Shown: positions 48,786 to 57,450 of the stretch, one piece after another
Layout: each line of letters opens with the position of its first letter
Position numbering within the stretch: the stretch's first letter is position 1
DNA from: Shimia_B sp038527375
GTDB lineage: Bacteria; Pseudomonadota; Alphaproteobacteria; Rhodobacterales; Rhodobacteraceae
Reading direction: 5' to 3'
Assembly: GCA_038527375.1 (NCBI GenBank)
Contig: JBCBFU010000007.1
Coordinates: 16,107-80,106, forward strand
DNA length: 64,000 nt
Made by a program: the position numbers and the translations under genes
The notes under the pieces: model-generated
Database searches by the model: none
Told to the model about the DNA's origin: nothing
What the model saw: only the letters and a program-made list of their open reading frames with translations

Positions 48786-50096
48786 ATGACCGATGTCAAT
48801 CCAGCAACCCCAGGGATCGTCGCAGGCAGACTGACGCCCGAGGCCTTGGAGAGCAACTTTAGCGACCTTCACCCGGCGCTCGATATGCACGAGGCGCAGG
48901 TCGCCGCAGATCGCTGTTATTTCTGCTACGACGCGCCCTGCATCACGGCCTGTCCGACCTCGATCGACATACCGCTGTTCATCCGCCAGATCGCAACCGG
49001 CCAGCCAGACGGGGCCGCGCAGACGATCTTTGACCAGAATATTCTGGGGGGCATGTGCGCCCGCGTCTGCCCGACTGAGACCCTGTGCGAGGAGGCCTGC
49101 GTGCGCGAAGCCGCCGAAGGCAAGCCCGTCGAAATCGGGCGGCTGCAACGCTACGCCACCGACGCGCTGATGGCCGAAGGCGTCCATCCCTATGTGCGCG
49201 CCGCGGCGACGGGCAAGCGCGTGGCCGTTGTGGGCGCGGGGCCTGCGGGTCTGGCCTGCGCGCACCGCCTTGCGATGAAGGGGCACGACGTCACCATTTT
49301 CGAGGCACGGCCAAAGCCCGGCGGGCTGAACGAATACGGGATCGCCGCCTACAAAAGCACAGAGGATTTTGCAGCCGCCGAGGTCGACTGGCTGCTGCAG
49401 ATCGGCGGGATCACCATTCAATATGACACGGCGCTGGGCACAGACGTGATGCTCGATGCGCTGCAGGCTGACCACGATGCCGTCTTCCTCGGCGTGGGTC
49501 TGGGCGACACCAACACACTCGATCTGGGGGACAAAACCGGGATCGAGGACGCGGTGGATTTCATCGCGCGGCTGCGACAGGCCAAAGATCGCGGCGAGGT
49601 GGCTGTGGGCCGCGACGTTGTGGTCGTGGGTGGCGGGATGACGGCGGTGGACGCCGCCGTGCAGTCGAAACTTCTGGGCGCTCAATCCGTGACGCTGGCC
49701 TATCGCGGCCCGCGCGAGCGGATGAAGGCCTCGACCTACGAGGTCGATCTGGCGGCCTCCAAAGGCGTGAATATCCTCACTAACGCCACGCCTGTGGGTC
49801 TGACCGGGAACGGGGCGCTGGACGGGGTGACGTTCAAACACTCGGTCTCGGGCGAAGAACGCGTGGTCATGGCCGACCAACTGCTGATGGCCATCGGGCA
49901 AACGATGGCCGACGGCCTGCCTGCCACGGATGGCGGCAAGATCGTAGTGACGGGCGCGGGCCGCACCACGATTGACGGGGTCTGGGCCGGGGGCGATTGC
50001 GCATCCGGCGGTGACGACCTGACTGTGACCGCCGTGGCCGAAGGCCGCGATGCGGCAGAAGACATGCACATCTTCCTAGGAGGCTCCCATGGCTGA
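48786..50096 (+). CDS. preT: NAD-dependent dihydropyrimidine dehydrogenase, PreT subunit
   Basis: A 436-residue GltD-like FAD/Fe-S subunit that passes electrons between NAD(P)H and PreA in reduction of uracil and thymine. The ATG at 48786 is preceded by GAGAGGAC. The N-terminal cysteines CYFCYDAPCITACP and GGMCARVCPTETLCEEAC bind 4Fe-4S clusters as in DPD domain I. FAD motif VVGAGPAGLACAHRL and NAD motif VVVGGGMTAVDAAVQ follow. It overlaps preA by 8 bases. This pair replaces the single eukaryotic DPD. Confidence 0.95.
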   Translation: MTDVNPATPGIVAGRLTPEALESNFSDLHPALDMHEAQVAADRCYFCYDAPCITACPTSIDIPLFIRQIATGQPDGAAQTIFDQNILGGMCARVCPTETLCEEACVREAAEGKPVEIGRLQRYATDALMAEGVHPYVRAAATGKRVAVVGAGPAGLACAHRLAMKGHDVTIFEARPKPGGLNEYGIAAYKSTEDFAAAEVDWLLQIGGITIQYDTALGTDVMLDALQADHDAVFLGVGLGDTNTLDLGDKTGIEDAVDFIARLRQAKDRGEVAVGRDVVVVGGGMTAVDAAVQSKLLGAQSVTLAYRGPRERMKASTYEVDLAASKGVNILTNATPVGLTGNGALDGVTFKHSVSGEERVVMADQLLMAIGQTMADGLPATDGGKIVVTGAGRTTIDGVWAGGDCASGGDDLTVTAVAEGRDAAEDMHIFLGGSHG

Positions 50097-51393
50097 CCTC
50101 ACGACAGATTTTCTGGGGATCAAAAGCCCCAACCCGTTCTGGCTCGCCTCGGCTCCGCCAACGGACAAGGAATACAACGTCCGCCGCGCATTCGATGCGG
50201 GCTGGGGCGGCGTCGTGTGGAAGACGCTCGGCTCCGAAGGGCCGCCCGTCGTCAACGTCAACGGTCCACGCTACGGCGCGATCTACGGGGCCGACCGGCG
50301 GCTTCTGGGCCTCAACAATATCGAGTTGATCACCGACCGCCCGCTTGAGACGAACCTGCGCGAAATCACGCAGGTCAAGAAAGACTATCCCGACCGCGCC
50401 ATGGTCGTGTCGATCATGGTCCCGTGCGAAGAACAGGCGTGGAAGGACATCCTGCCACGCGTCATGGATACCGACGCCGACGCGATCGAGCTGAACTTTG
50501 GCTGCCCCCACGGGATGAGCGAGCGGGGCATGGGATCTGCCGTGGGGCAGGTGCCCGAATACATCCAGATGGTCGCGGAATGGTGCAAACAGTACTACGA
50601 CCGCCCCGTCATCGTGAAGCTGACGCCCAACATCACCGACATCCGCTATCCCGCGCGCGCGGCCAAGGCGGGCGGCGCGGATGCGGTCAGCCTCATCAAC
50701 ACGATCTCGTCCATCACCTCGGTCAATCTCGACAACATGTCGCCCGAGCCTTCGATTGACGGCAAAGGCAGCCACGGCGGCTATTGCGGCCCGGCGGTGA
50801 AACCCATCGCCATGAACATGGTGGCAGAAATCGCGCGCGACCCCGAAACCCACGGCCTCCCCATCAGCGGGATCGGCGGCGTGACAACGTGGCGCGACGC
50901 TGCCGAATTCATCGCGCTGGGCTGCGGAACGGTGCAGGTCTGCACGGCGGCCATGACCTATGGGTTCAAGATCGTCGATGACATGACCACGGGCCTGTCC
51001 AACTGGATGGACGAAAAGGGCTACAAGACCATCAGCGACTTCCAGGGCAATGCCGTGCCAAACGTCACCGACTGGCAGTACTTGAACCTGAACTACGTTA
51101 CCAAGGCGCGCATCGACCAGGATGCCTGCATCAAATGCGGTCGCTGCTACGCGGCCTGTGAAGACACCTCGCATCAGGCAATCTCCATGTCGGCGGAGCG
51201 CGTGTTCGACGTGATTGATGCCGAATGCGTGGCCTGCAACCTGTGCGTGGATGTGTGCCCGGTTGCCGATTGCATCACGATGGAGCGTCTGGCCCCCGGC
51301 ACCGTTGACCCCCGCACGGGCAAGGTCGTGCAGGAGGAGTACGCCAACTGGACCACCCATCCCAACAACCCCGGCGCCGTCGCGGCGGAGTGA
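50089..51393 (+). CDS. preA: NAD-dependent dihydropyrimidine dehydrogenase, PreA subunit
   Basis: A 434-residue catalytic subunit: an FMN TIM barrel that reduces uracil/thymine to the 5,6-dihydro forms. The active-site Cys is C139 in ELNFGCPHGMSERGMG; GIGGVTTWRDAAEFI binds the FMN phosphate. The C-terminal ferredoxin domain has two 4Fe-4S motifs, CIKCGRCYAAC and CVACNLCVDVCP, which receive electrons from PreT. First step of the reductive pyrimidine pathway, continued by hydA (55908) and the ureidopropionase (54278). It overlaps the deacetylase gene by 4 bases. Confidence 0.96.
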   Translation: MADLTTDFLGIKSPNPFWLASAPPTDKEYNVRRAFDAGWGGVVWKTLGSEGPPVVNVNGPRYGAIYGADRRLLGLNNIELITDRPLETNLREITQVKKDYPDRAMVVSIMVPCEEQAWKDILPRVMDTDADAIELNFGCPHGMSERGMGSAVGQVPEYIQMVAEWCKQYYDRPVIVKLTPNITDIRYPARAAKAGGADAVSLINTISSITSVNLDNMSPEPSIDGKGSHGGYCGPAVKPIAMNMVAEIARDPETHGLPISGIGGVTTWRDAAEFIALGCGTVQVCTAAMTYGFKIVDDMTTGLSNWMDEKGYKTISDFQGNAVPNVTDWQYLNLNYVTKARIDQDACIKCGRCYAACEDTSHQAISMSAERVFDVIDAECVACNLCVDVCPVADCITMERLAPGTVDPRTGKVVQEEYANWTTHPNNPGAVAAE

Positions 51394-52091
51394 GGCGCCT
51401 TCTTCTCGCGCTGGTGGCCATCGCCGCAGTTCTGGCGGCGGGGGCCTACGGACTGCGCGCATATTCGAAATCCACGACCCACCAGATCGCCGGCGACATT
51501 GTCTCGCATGGGCCCCGGGACCGTCCCCGCGTGGCGGTCACGCTCGATGACGGGCCGTCGCCCCGCTACACGGCTGAGGTTCTGGAGATACTGGCCCGGG
51601 CCAATGCGCCCGCGACCTTCTACCTGACAGGCCATGAGGTCGCGCGCCGACCGGAACTTGTCACGGCTATCGCCGAGGCCGGGCATGAGATCGGCAATCA
51701 CTCCTTCACCCATGACCGGCTGGTCCTGTTGGGCCGCGAACGGATCGAGGATGAGCTGGCGCAGACAGACGCGTGGCTGCGGGGCGCGGGCTATGACGGC
51801 CCGCTGACCTTTCGCCCGCCCTACGGGTCAAAGCTCTGGGTCTTGCCGCGCGTGCTCGCCCGCGAGGGGCGGCTAACGGTGATGTGGGATGTGGCGCTGG
51901 AGGCTGACGGCGATACGGCCCCGGCCTATGCCGCGCGCATCGTCGAGGCCGCCCAGCCGGGCAGCATCATCCTTATGCATGTGATGTACCAAAGCCGCGA
52001 GGTCGACCGCGCGGCTTTGGCATTGGTGATCGACGGGCTCCGCGCTCGCGGCTTTGAGCTCGTCACGGTGACGGAGTTGTTAGAGGGCTGA
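51390..52091 (+). CDS. polysaccharide deacetylase (NodB family), membrane anchored
   Basis: A 233-residue carbohydrate esterase family 4 protein, starting with a GTG at 51390 that overlaps preA. The N-terminus (residues 1-22) is a signal anchor. NodB motifs are TLDDGPS (catalytic Asp and metal Asp), HSFTHD (metal His pair) and RPPYG; the C-terminal LMHVM-type motif is IILMHV. It probably deacetylates peptidoglycan or another acetylated polymer in the envelope. Its coupling to preTA is odd for pyrimidine breakdown and may be only positional. Confidence 0.88.
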   Translation: MRRLLLALVAIAAVLAAGAYGLRAYSKSTTHQIAGDIVSHGPRDRPRVAVTLDDGPSPRYTAEVLEILARANAPATFYLTGHEVARRPELVTAIAEAGHEIGNHSFTHDRLVLLGRERIEDELAQTDAWLRGAGYDGPLTFRPPYGSKLWVLPRVLAREGRLTVMWDVALEADGDTAPAYAARIVEAAQPGSIILMHVMYQSREVDRAALALVIDGLRARGFELVTVTELLEG

Positions 52092-52094
52092 CCC

Positions 52095-52760
52095 CTACCA
52101 GCCGTCCTCGGTGATGATGTGGTTGTCCTTGACGCCCATATCCCTCAGCGCGTCGCGGCAGGCATCCACGAACCCGCCCGGACCGCAAATGTAGAACGGC
52201 TGATCGAGGCCTTCGACCTCGGCCGTCAGAAGGTCCTTGTCGATACGGCCTTGCACGTGATCCGTCGCCTCGTCCTCGACGACATAAACGGATTTCACGC
52301 CCGACATCTTGTCCCACTTGTCCTTGAGGATGATGTCGCGATCCGCCTTGTTCGCAAAAATCAGGTGATCGCCGGTGACGCCTTCGCGCGCATGTTTGTC
52401 GAGGATCGCAATAAAGGGCGTGATGCCCGCACCTGCGGCTAGAAACACACCTGGTCCATGATCCTTGATCGCGCCAAAGGGTTCCTCCGAGGTGGCGCGC
52501 ACGCCTTCGGACAACTCGGGCAGGACCTCGGTCACGCCGTCATGGTCTGGATAGCTTTTGATCACGAACTCCACCGTTTCCGCTGCGGGGTCAGAGACCA
52601 TGGTAAAGGCGCGCTCCTCCTGTTTGATGCCTTCCTTTTGAAAGGCCAGGTCCACGGCCTGTCCGGGCTCAAATTCAAACCCGTCGGGCCGATCAAAGCG
52701 CAGCCAATAGGTGTCGTGCGTGACAGGTTCGATCGCTTGCAATGTCAATTCGTGGGTCAT
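52095..52760 (-). CDS. flavodoxin/ferredoxin-NAD(P)H reductase-like flavoprotein
   Basis: A 221-residue FNR-superfamily reductase from the ATG at 52760 (GGAGAAACCG upstream). The FAD-binding beta-barrel has EERAFTMVSDP (the RxYS-like motif, with T/M in place of Y/S) and the NAD lobe has VFLAAGAGITPFIAIL and YICGPGGFVDA. No 2Fe-2S domain is present. It is last in a minus-strand unit with a DUF2461 gene and the RutR-type regulator, so it may supply reductant within the pyrimidine regulon, but its partner is unknown. Confidence 0.85.
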   Translation of the reverse strand: MTHELTLQAIEPVTHDTYWLRFDRPDGFEFEPGQAVDLAFQKEGIKQEERAFTMVSDPAAETVEFVIKSYPDHDGVTEVLPELSEGVRATSEEPFGAIKDHGPGVFLAAGAGITPFIAILDKHAREGVTGDHLIFANKADRDIILKDKWDKMSGVKSVYVVEDEATDHVQGRIDKDLLTAEVEGLDQPFYICGPGGFVDACRDALRDMGVKDNHIITEDGW

Positions 52761-52822
52761 CGGTTTCTCCTTTGGAAGAAGAACCAAGCCCGCCCGCTGA
52801 TGTTCCGCAGCCGCCGATCGTT

Positions 52823-53491
52823 TCAGGCAAAGAACCGAAGAAGGGGCATCGCACCCCGCGCCAAACCCTCGACCCGGTCCACCACATCGCCCGACGTCCA
52901 CGCGACCTTGGGCAGGTCCATGCGGATCAAAAAGGACTTCAGCTTGATCTTTTCGGCGTGGCGGTGATCCTCGTGCTCGGTATAGCCGCGGGGCATGGAA
53001 CTGAGCGAATTGTCGGTGTCGAGCGCTAGACCAGCCTCGTCCAAGGCCGCGAGCACATCGTCAAAATGCTCCGCCTTTTCCACGATCTTGTCGCGCATGG
53101 GCGCCAACTGCTTGGCCTGCAGGTTGTGCCACCCCGTGCCGGCGAAGCCGCCCCCGGCATCCATGTGGACATAGACGATGCCGCCCATCTCTTTCTTGGT
53201 GCCGTCGCGGGTCAACAGGCCCGACACGGCGGTTTTGTAAGGGCTCTTATCCTCGGAAAAGCGCACATCGCGGTTCATGCGGAACATGGTCTTCTTGGAC
53301 CCTTCCAGCGTCACATCCGCATCCGCCAGCCGGTTCGACAACGCCTCCAGAAGGTTGGCAAAAGGCGTCTCCAGATACTCCTGAAACGTCGGTTTGTGCT
53401 CGTTGAACCAGTCGCGATCGTTGTTCGCGGCCAGTCCTTCGAGAAACTCAAAGCTTTTGTCGGTAAAACCGTGGGGCTGGGTGTCTTTCAT
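52823..53491 (-). CDS. DUF2461 (TIGR02453) family protein
   Basis: A 222-residue protein recognised by FTDKSFEFLEGLAANNDRDWFNEHK at the N-terminus, then SKKTMFRMNRDVRFSEDKSPYKT and GGIVYVHMDAGGGFAGTGWHN. The family is widespread in bacteria and some eukaryotes and has no established function; it has been guessed to be an enzyme because of the conserved acidic/His residues. It is soluble and complete. It sits between the RutR-type regulator and the reductase gene on the minus strand and may be co-transcribed with both. Confidence 0.88.
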   Translation of the reverse strand: MKDTQPHGFTDKSFEFLEGLAANNDRDWFNEHKPTFQEYLETPFANLLEALSNRLADADVTLEGSKKTMFRMNRDVRFSEDKSPYKTAVSGLLTRDGTKKEMGGIVYVHMDAGGGFAGTGWHNLQAKQLAPMRDKIVEKAEHFDDVLAALDEAGLALDTDNSLSSMPRGYTEHEDHRHAEKIKLKSFLIRMDLPKVAWTSGDVVDRVEGLARGAMPLLRFFA

Positions 53492-53541
53492 GGCGCGTCC
53501 TCCTGCCCGGGTAAGGTGTGGCGCGCTTGGTGACTGACAAG

Positions 53542-54153
53542 TCAGGAGTTTGAGGCGGGCGTGATCATCCGTGTGAAGAGATCGCTCAGATGCGCCTCGG
53601 CCCCCGCCCAGTCGGGGCCTCCCAGGACCGCCTGAACCTGAACGTCGAAATCCGCGTAGTGCTGGGTCAGCGCCCAGACCGAAAACATCAGGTGATGGGC
53701 GGACACGGGCGCGAGCTTGCCCGCCGCGATCCAGCCGTCGATCACGGCCGCCTTGTCATCCACGAGCGTGCGCAAGTCGCCCTTGAGCGCGCCCAGCATA
53801 TGCGGTGCCCCGCGCAGGATCTCGCCCGCGAAAAGACGGCTTTCGCGGGGGTGCTGGCGCGCCATTTCCAGCTTGCGCCGCACATAGGCCAGCACCTCCT
53901 CGACCGGGTCGCCACCCGCATCCATCGCCACCAGCGGGTCCAGCCACGTTTCCAGAAGCTGCGTCAGCAGCGCCTCGTGCATCGCCTCTTTCGTCGGGAA
54001 GTAATACAACACGTTGGGTTTCGACATGCCCGCCGTTTTGGCAATCTGGTCGACCGTGGCCCCCCGGAAGCCTTCGCGGGCGAACACGTCGAGCGCCGCT
54101 TCAAGGATCAGCGCATGATTTTTGCGCTGAATGCGCGTCTGGGGCTGCTGCAT
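53542..54153 (-). CDS. rutR: TetR-family regulator, RutR type
   Basis: A 203-residue TetR regulator from the ATG at 54153. The helix-turn-helix region (about 12-60) is ILEAALDVFAREGFRGATVDQIAK with SKPNVLYYFPTKEAMHEALL, very like E. coli RutR. The C-terminal domain (RRKLEMARQHPRESRLFAGEILRGAP) also fits RutR, which binds uracil/thymine and then releases DNA. A perfect RutR palindrome lies at 54238 in the 124-base divergent gap to the ureidopropionase gene. It should report pyrimidine availability to the reductive pathway, rather than to the Rut oxidative pathway it controls in E. coli. Confidence 0.9.
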   Translation of the reverse strand: MQQPQTRIQRKNHALILEAALDVFAREGFRGATVDQIAKTAGMSKPNVLYYFPTKEAMHEALLTQLLETWLDPLVAMDAGGDPVEEVLAYVRRKLEMARQHPRESRLFAGEILRGAPHMLGALKGDLRTLVDDKAAVIDGWIAAGKLAPVSAHHLMFSVWALTQHYADFDVQVQAVLGGPDWAGAEAHLSDLFTRMITPASNS

Positions 54154-54237
54154 TGCCCGTTCCTTTGGCAGTTCGCCCCGATTTGCGGGGCAGGTCGCGT
54201 AATTCTTGACCTGTTGTGCTGACTTGTTAGCTTGGTT

Positions 54238-54253
54238 TTGACCAAATGGTCAA
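54238..54253. promoter_or_regulatory. perfect RutR operator
   Basis: TTGACCA-AA-TGGTCAA is a perfect 7-bp inverted repeat identical to the published E. coli RutR consensus (TTGACCANNTGGTCAA). It lies 84 bases from the rutR start and 24 from the ureidopropionase start, suited to control both divergent genes. Confidence 0.85.
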
Positions 54254-54277
54254 AGCAACACCGCCAGCGAGGACACT

Positions 54278-55528
54278 ATGCCAGCACCCGGAGAGAACCT
54301 AAAGATCAACGGGGACCGGTTGTGGGACAGCCTGATGGAAATGGCCAAGATCGGCCCGGGCGTCGCGGGCGGCAACAACCGCCAGACGCTGACCGACGAG
54401 GATGCCGAAGGCCGGGCGTTGTTTCAGTCGTGGTGTGAAGAGGCCGGGTGCACGATGGGTCTCGATCAGATGGGCAATATGTTTGCCCGCCGAGAGGGGA
54501 CCGACGCGGATGCTCTCCCTGTCTACGTCGGTTCCCATCTCGACACCCAACCCACAGGCGGCAAATACGATGGCGTTCTGGGCGTGTTGGGCGGGTTGGA
54601 GATCCTGCGCTCGCTCAAAGATCTGGGCATCCAGACGAAACACCCGATTGTCGTGACCAACTGGACCAACGAAGAGGGCACGCGCTTTGCACCCGCGATG
54701 CTGTCATCGGGGGTCTTTGCGGGCAAGCACACGCAGGATTGGGCCTATGACCGCGTGGACGCGGCGGGCAAACGGTTCGGCGATGAACTCGAACGGATCG
54801 GTTGGAAGGGTGACGAAAAGGTCGGCGACCGCAAGATGCACGCCTTCTTTGAGTTGCACATCGAACAGGGTCCGATCCTCGAGGCCGAGGGCAAGGATAT
54901 CGGCGTCGTCACCCACGGGCAGGGCCTGCGCTGGATCGAATGCACGGTGACAGGCAAGGAGAGTCACACAGGCTCCACCCCCATGCACATGCGCAAGAAC
55001 GCGGGGCGCGGATTGGCGCAAGTGACCGAGTTGGTCCATGAGATCGCGATGAAGAACCAACCCAACGCCGTCGGCGCGATCGGGCATATCGACGTCTATC
55101 CCAACAGCCGCAACATCATCCCCGGCAAGGTCGTCTTCACCGTCGATATGCGCACGCATCTACTGGATAAGCTGAACGGCATGGTCGACGAGTTCATGGA
55201 AAAGGCGCCGAAACTCTGTGAGGAGATCGGTGTCGAGTTCGACTGCCATATCGTCGGCCAGTTCGATCCACCCGCTTTTGACGAGGCCTGCGTGAATGCC
55301 ATCCGCGACGCCGCTGTTCGGCTGGGCTACAGCCACATGGATATCGTGTCGGGTGCGGGCCACGACGCCTGCTGGATCAACGATGTCGCGCCAACGGCCA
55401 TGGTCATGTGCCCCTGCGTGGACGGGTTGTCCCACAATGAGGCCGAAGAAATCACCAAGGACTGGGCGGCGGCGGGTGCCGATGTCCTGTTCCACGCGGT
55501 GGTCGAAACCGCCGAAATCGTATCTTGA
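54278..55528 (+). CDS. hyuC: beta-ureidopropionase / N-carbamoyl-amino-acid hydrolase (M20 family)
   Basis: A 416-residue zinc amidohydrolase of the allantoate-amidohydrolase/carbamoylase type. Metal ligands fit GSHLDTQPTGGKYDG, TNEEGTRFAP and FELHIEQGPILE; the lid/dimer domain spans about 210-330. SGAGHDACW near the C-terminus is typical. In this setting it hydrolyses N-carbamoyl-beta-alanine to beta-alanine, CO2 and ammonia, third step of reductive pyrimidine breakdown. The RutR operator lies 24 bases before the ATG. Allantoate amidohydrolase is a family alternative, made less likely by hydA and preTA. Confidence 0.92.
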   Translation: MPAPGENLKINGDRLWDSLMEMAKIGPGVAGGNNRQTLTDEDAEGRALFQSWCEEAGCTMGLDQMGNMFARREGTDADALPVYVGSHLDTQPTGGKYDGVLGVLGGLEILRSLKDLGIQTKHPIVVTNWTNEEGTRFAPAMLSSGVFAGKHTQDWAYDRVDAAGKRFGDELERIGWKGDEKVGDRKMHAFFELHIEQGPILEAEGKDIGVVTHGQGLRWIECTVTGKESHTGSTPMHMRKNAGRGLAQVTELVHEIAMKNQPNAVGAIGHIDVYPNSRNIIPGKVVFTVDMRTHLLDKLNGMVDEFMEKAPKLCEEIGVEFDCHIVGQFDPPAFDEACVNAIRDAAVRLGYSHMDIVSGAGHDACWINDVAPTAMVMCPCVDGLSHNEAEEITKDWAAAGADVLFHAVVETAEIVS

Positions 55529-55579
55529 AACAGACCGTTTCCATATCAGCCGTTTACCAAGCTGCGCCGACCCGCAACG

Positions 55580-55615
55580 CTGTCTGCCGCCCGAAAATCC
55601 GGGCATTTCAGACAG
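55580..55615 (+). other. nested hairpin between hyuC and lipoprotein gene
   Basis: CTGTCTG (55580-55586) pairs with CAGACAG (55609-55615), enclosing GCCCG (55589-55593) paired with CGGGC (55600-55604). It ends 22 bases before the lipoprotein ATG, so it may be an attenuator or 3' end of hyuC. A TTGTTT run follows, weakly terminator-like. Confidence 0.45.
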
Positions 55616-55636
55616 TTGTTTCGGAGGAATGGACAA

Positions 55637-55864
55637 ATGGCTGCACGACTTCTGACCGTTGCGCTCAGCGTGACACTGCTGGCGGGATGCCAGATGACCG
55701 ACAGCGCCGGTACCACGGCAAGCTTCGACGCCTCGCAACCCGGCGCGGGCAGCGAGATCTGGCTGGGGCCGGATGGCTGCATGTACCGCTTCGACACCAT
55801 CAATGGCGAGCGCGTGGGCATGACGCGCCTCTCGCAGGGCGACAAGGGCCCCTGCTTCAAGTAA
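55637..55864 (+). CDS. small outer-membrane-type lipoprotein, unknown function
   Basis: A 75-residue protein from the ATG at 55637, after GGAGGAATGG. The signal peptide ends in the lipobox LLAGC, so the mature protein starts at a lipidated Cys (about residue 17). The remaining 58 residues include EIWLGPDGCMYRFDTINGERVGM and end GPCFK; two further Cys may form a disulfide. I recognise no family. It is placed between the ureidopropionase and dihydropyrimidinase genes and is likely co-transcribed with them, which is unusual because their enzymes are cytoplasmic. Confidence 0.8.
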   Translation: MAARLLTVALSVTLLAGCQMTDSAGTTASFDASQPGAGSEIWLGPDGCMYRFDTINGERVGMTRLSQGDKGPCFK

Positions 55865-55907
55865 CCAGGCTGGACGGGCGCCCTCCGGCCATGACCGGAG
55901 GGACCCG

Positions 55908-57362
55908 ATGAGCAAGGTTATCAAGAACGGCACGATCGTCACCGCGGATCTGACCTACAAGGCGGATGTGCTGGTCGAAGGCGGCGTGATCACCCAGATC
56001 GGCGAGGGCTTGTCGGGCGACGAGGTGCTGGACGCCACAGGCTGCTACGTGATGCCCGGCGGGATCGACCCGCACACCCACCTCGAGATGCCCTTCATGG
56101 GCACCTATTCCACGGACGACTTTGAGAGTGGGACCCGCGCGGCCTTGTCGGGCGGTACGACGATGGTCGTGGACTTCGCGCTGCCCGCGCCCGGTCAGGG
56201 GCTGCTCGATGCGATCCAGATGTGGGACAACAAATCCACGCGCGCGAATTGCGATTACTCCTTCCACATGGCGGTGACATGGTGGGGGGAGCAGGTGTTC
56301 AACGAGATGGAGACGGTCGTGCGCGACCGCGGCATCAACACCTTCAAGCACTTCATGGCCTACAAAGGCGCGCTGATGGTGAATGACGACGAAATGTATG
56401 CGTCATTCCAACGGCTTGCGGAGCTGGGCGGGATCGCGATGGTCCATGCAGAGAACGGCGATGTGGTGGCCGAATTGTCGGCCAAGCTGCTGGCCGAAGG
56501 CAACACCGGACCCGAGGCGCACGCCTATTCGCGGCCGCCACAGGTCGAAGGGGAGGCCACGAACCGTGCGATCATGATCGCCGATATGGCGGGGGTGCCT
56601 TTGTACGTCGTGCACGTGTCCTGCGAGGATAGCCATGAGGCCATTCGCCGGGCGCGGATGAACGGCAAACGCGTCTGGGGGGAACCGCTGATCCAGCACC
56701 TGACGCTGGATGAAAGTGAGTATTTCAACACCGATTGGGACCACGCCGCGCGCCGCGTGATGTCGCCGCCCTTCCGGAACAAACAACATCAGGACAGCCT
56801 GTGGAACGGGCTGTCGGCGGGGTCGCTGTCGGTGGTGGCCACCGATCACTGCGCCTTCACGACCGAACAGAAACGCTATGGCGTGGGCGATTTCACCAAG
56901 ATCCCCAACGGCACCGGGGGCCTTGAGGATCGGATGCCGATGCTGTGGACCTACGGCGTGGGAACCGGGCGTTTGACGATGAACGAGTTCGTCGCCGTGA
57001 CCTCGACCAATATCGCGAAGGTGCTGAATTGCTATCCCCGCAAGGGCGCGGTGCTGGTGGGCGCGGACGCCGATCTGGTGGTCTGGGATCCTGAGAAGGA
57101 GAAGACCATTCAGGCCAGCGCGCAGCAATCTGCCATTGATTACAATGTGTTCGAAGGCATGCACGTCAAGGGCCTGCCACGCTACACGCTGACCCGCGGG
57201 CAGGTCGCCGTGATGGATGGCGCGGTCCAAACGCAGGAAGGCCACGGCAAGTTCGTCAAGCGCGCGCCCAATACGGCGACGAACACGGCGCTGAGCACGT
57301 GGAAGGAACTGACGGCCCCACGGCCGGTGGAACGTACGGGCATTCCAGCCACGGGGGTCTAG
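55908..57362 (+). CDS. hydA: dihydropyrimidinase
   Basis: A 484-residue cyclic amidohydrolase that opens dihydrouracil/dihydrothymine to N-carbamoyl-beta-amino acids. The metal site is DPHTHLEMPF (HxH), the carbamylated Lys in FKHFMAYKGAL, further His in VHAENGDVV and VHVSCEDSHEA, and Asp in ATDHCAF. It starts at the ATG at 55908. The C-terminal RAPNTATNTALSTWKELTAPRPVER is as in bacterial dihydropyrimidinases. It is step two of the pathway after PreTA and before HyuC. A hairpin follows the stop. Confidence 0.96.
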   Translation: MSKVIKNGTIVTADLTYKADVLVEGGVITQIGEGLSGDEVLDATGCYVMPGGIDPHTHLEMPFMGTYSTDDFESGTRAALSGGTTMVVDFALPAPGQGLLDAIQMWDNKSTRANCDYSFHMAVTWWGEQVFNEMETVVRDRGINTFKHFMAYKGALMVNDDEMYASFQRLAELGGIAMVHAENGDVVAELSAKLLAEGNTGPEAHAYSRPPQVEGEATNRAIMIADMAGVPLYVVHVSCEDSHEAIRRARMNGKRVWGEPLIQHLTLDESEYFNTDWDHAARRVMSPPFRNKQHQDSLWNGLSAGSLSVVATDHCAFTTEQKRYGVGDFTKIPNGTGGLEDRMPMLWTYGVGTGRLTMNEFVAVTSTNIAKVLNCYPRKGAVLVGADADLVVWDPEKEKTIQASAQQSAIDYNVFEGMHVKGLPRYTLTRGQVAVMDGAVQTQEGHGKFVKRAPNTATNTALSTWKELTAPRPVERTGIPATGV

Positions 57363-57380
57363 CGACCCCATAAAGACCAT

Positions 57381-57401
57381 GCCCGGCGTCTCGCGCCGGG
57401 C
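57381..57401 (+). terminator. hairpin after hydA
   Basis: GCCCGGCG (57381-57388) and CGCCGGGC (57394-57401) form a perfect 8-bp stem with a 5-base loop, 18 bases after the hydA stop. No T-run. It probably separates hydA expression from the ABC transporter genes downstream, or stabilises the message. Confidence 0.6.
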
Positions 57402-57450
57402 GATCCCCATGATCGCGGTTCGCTGCCGCCTGATGAGCTAAGACATCACT

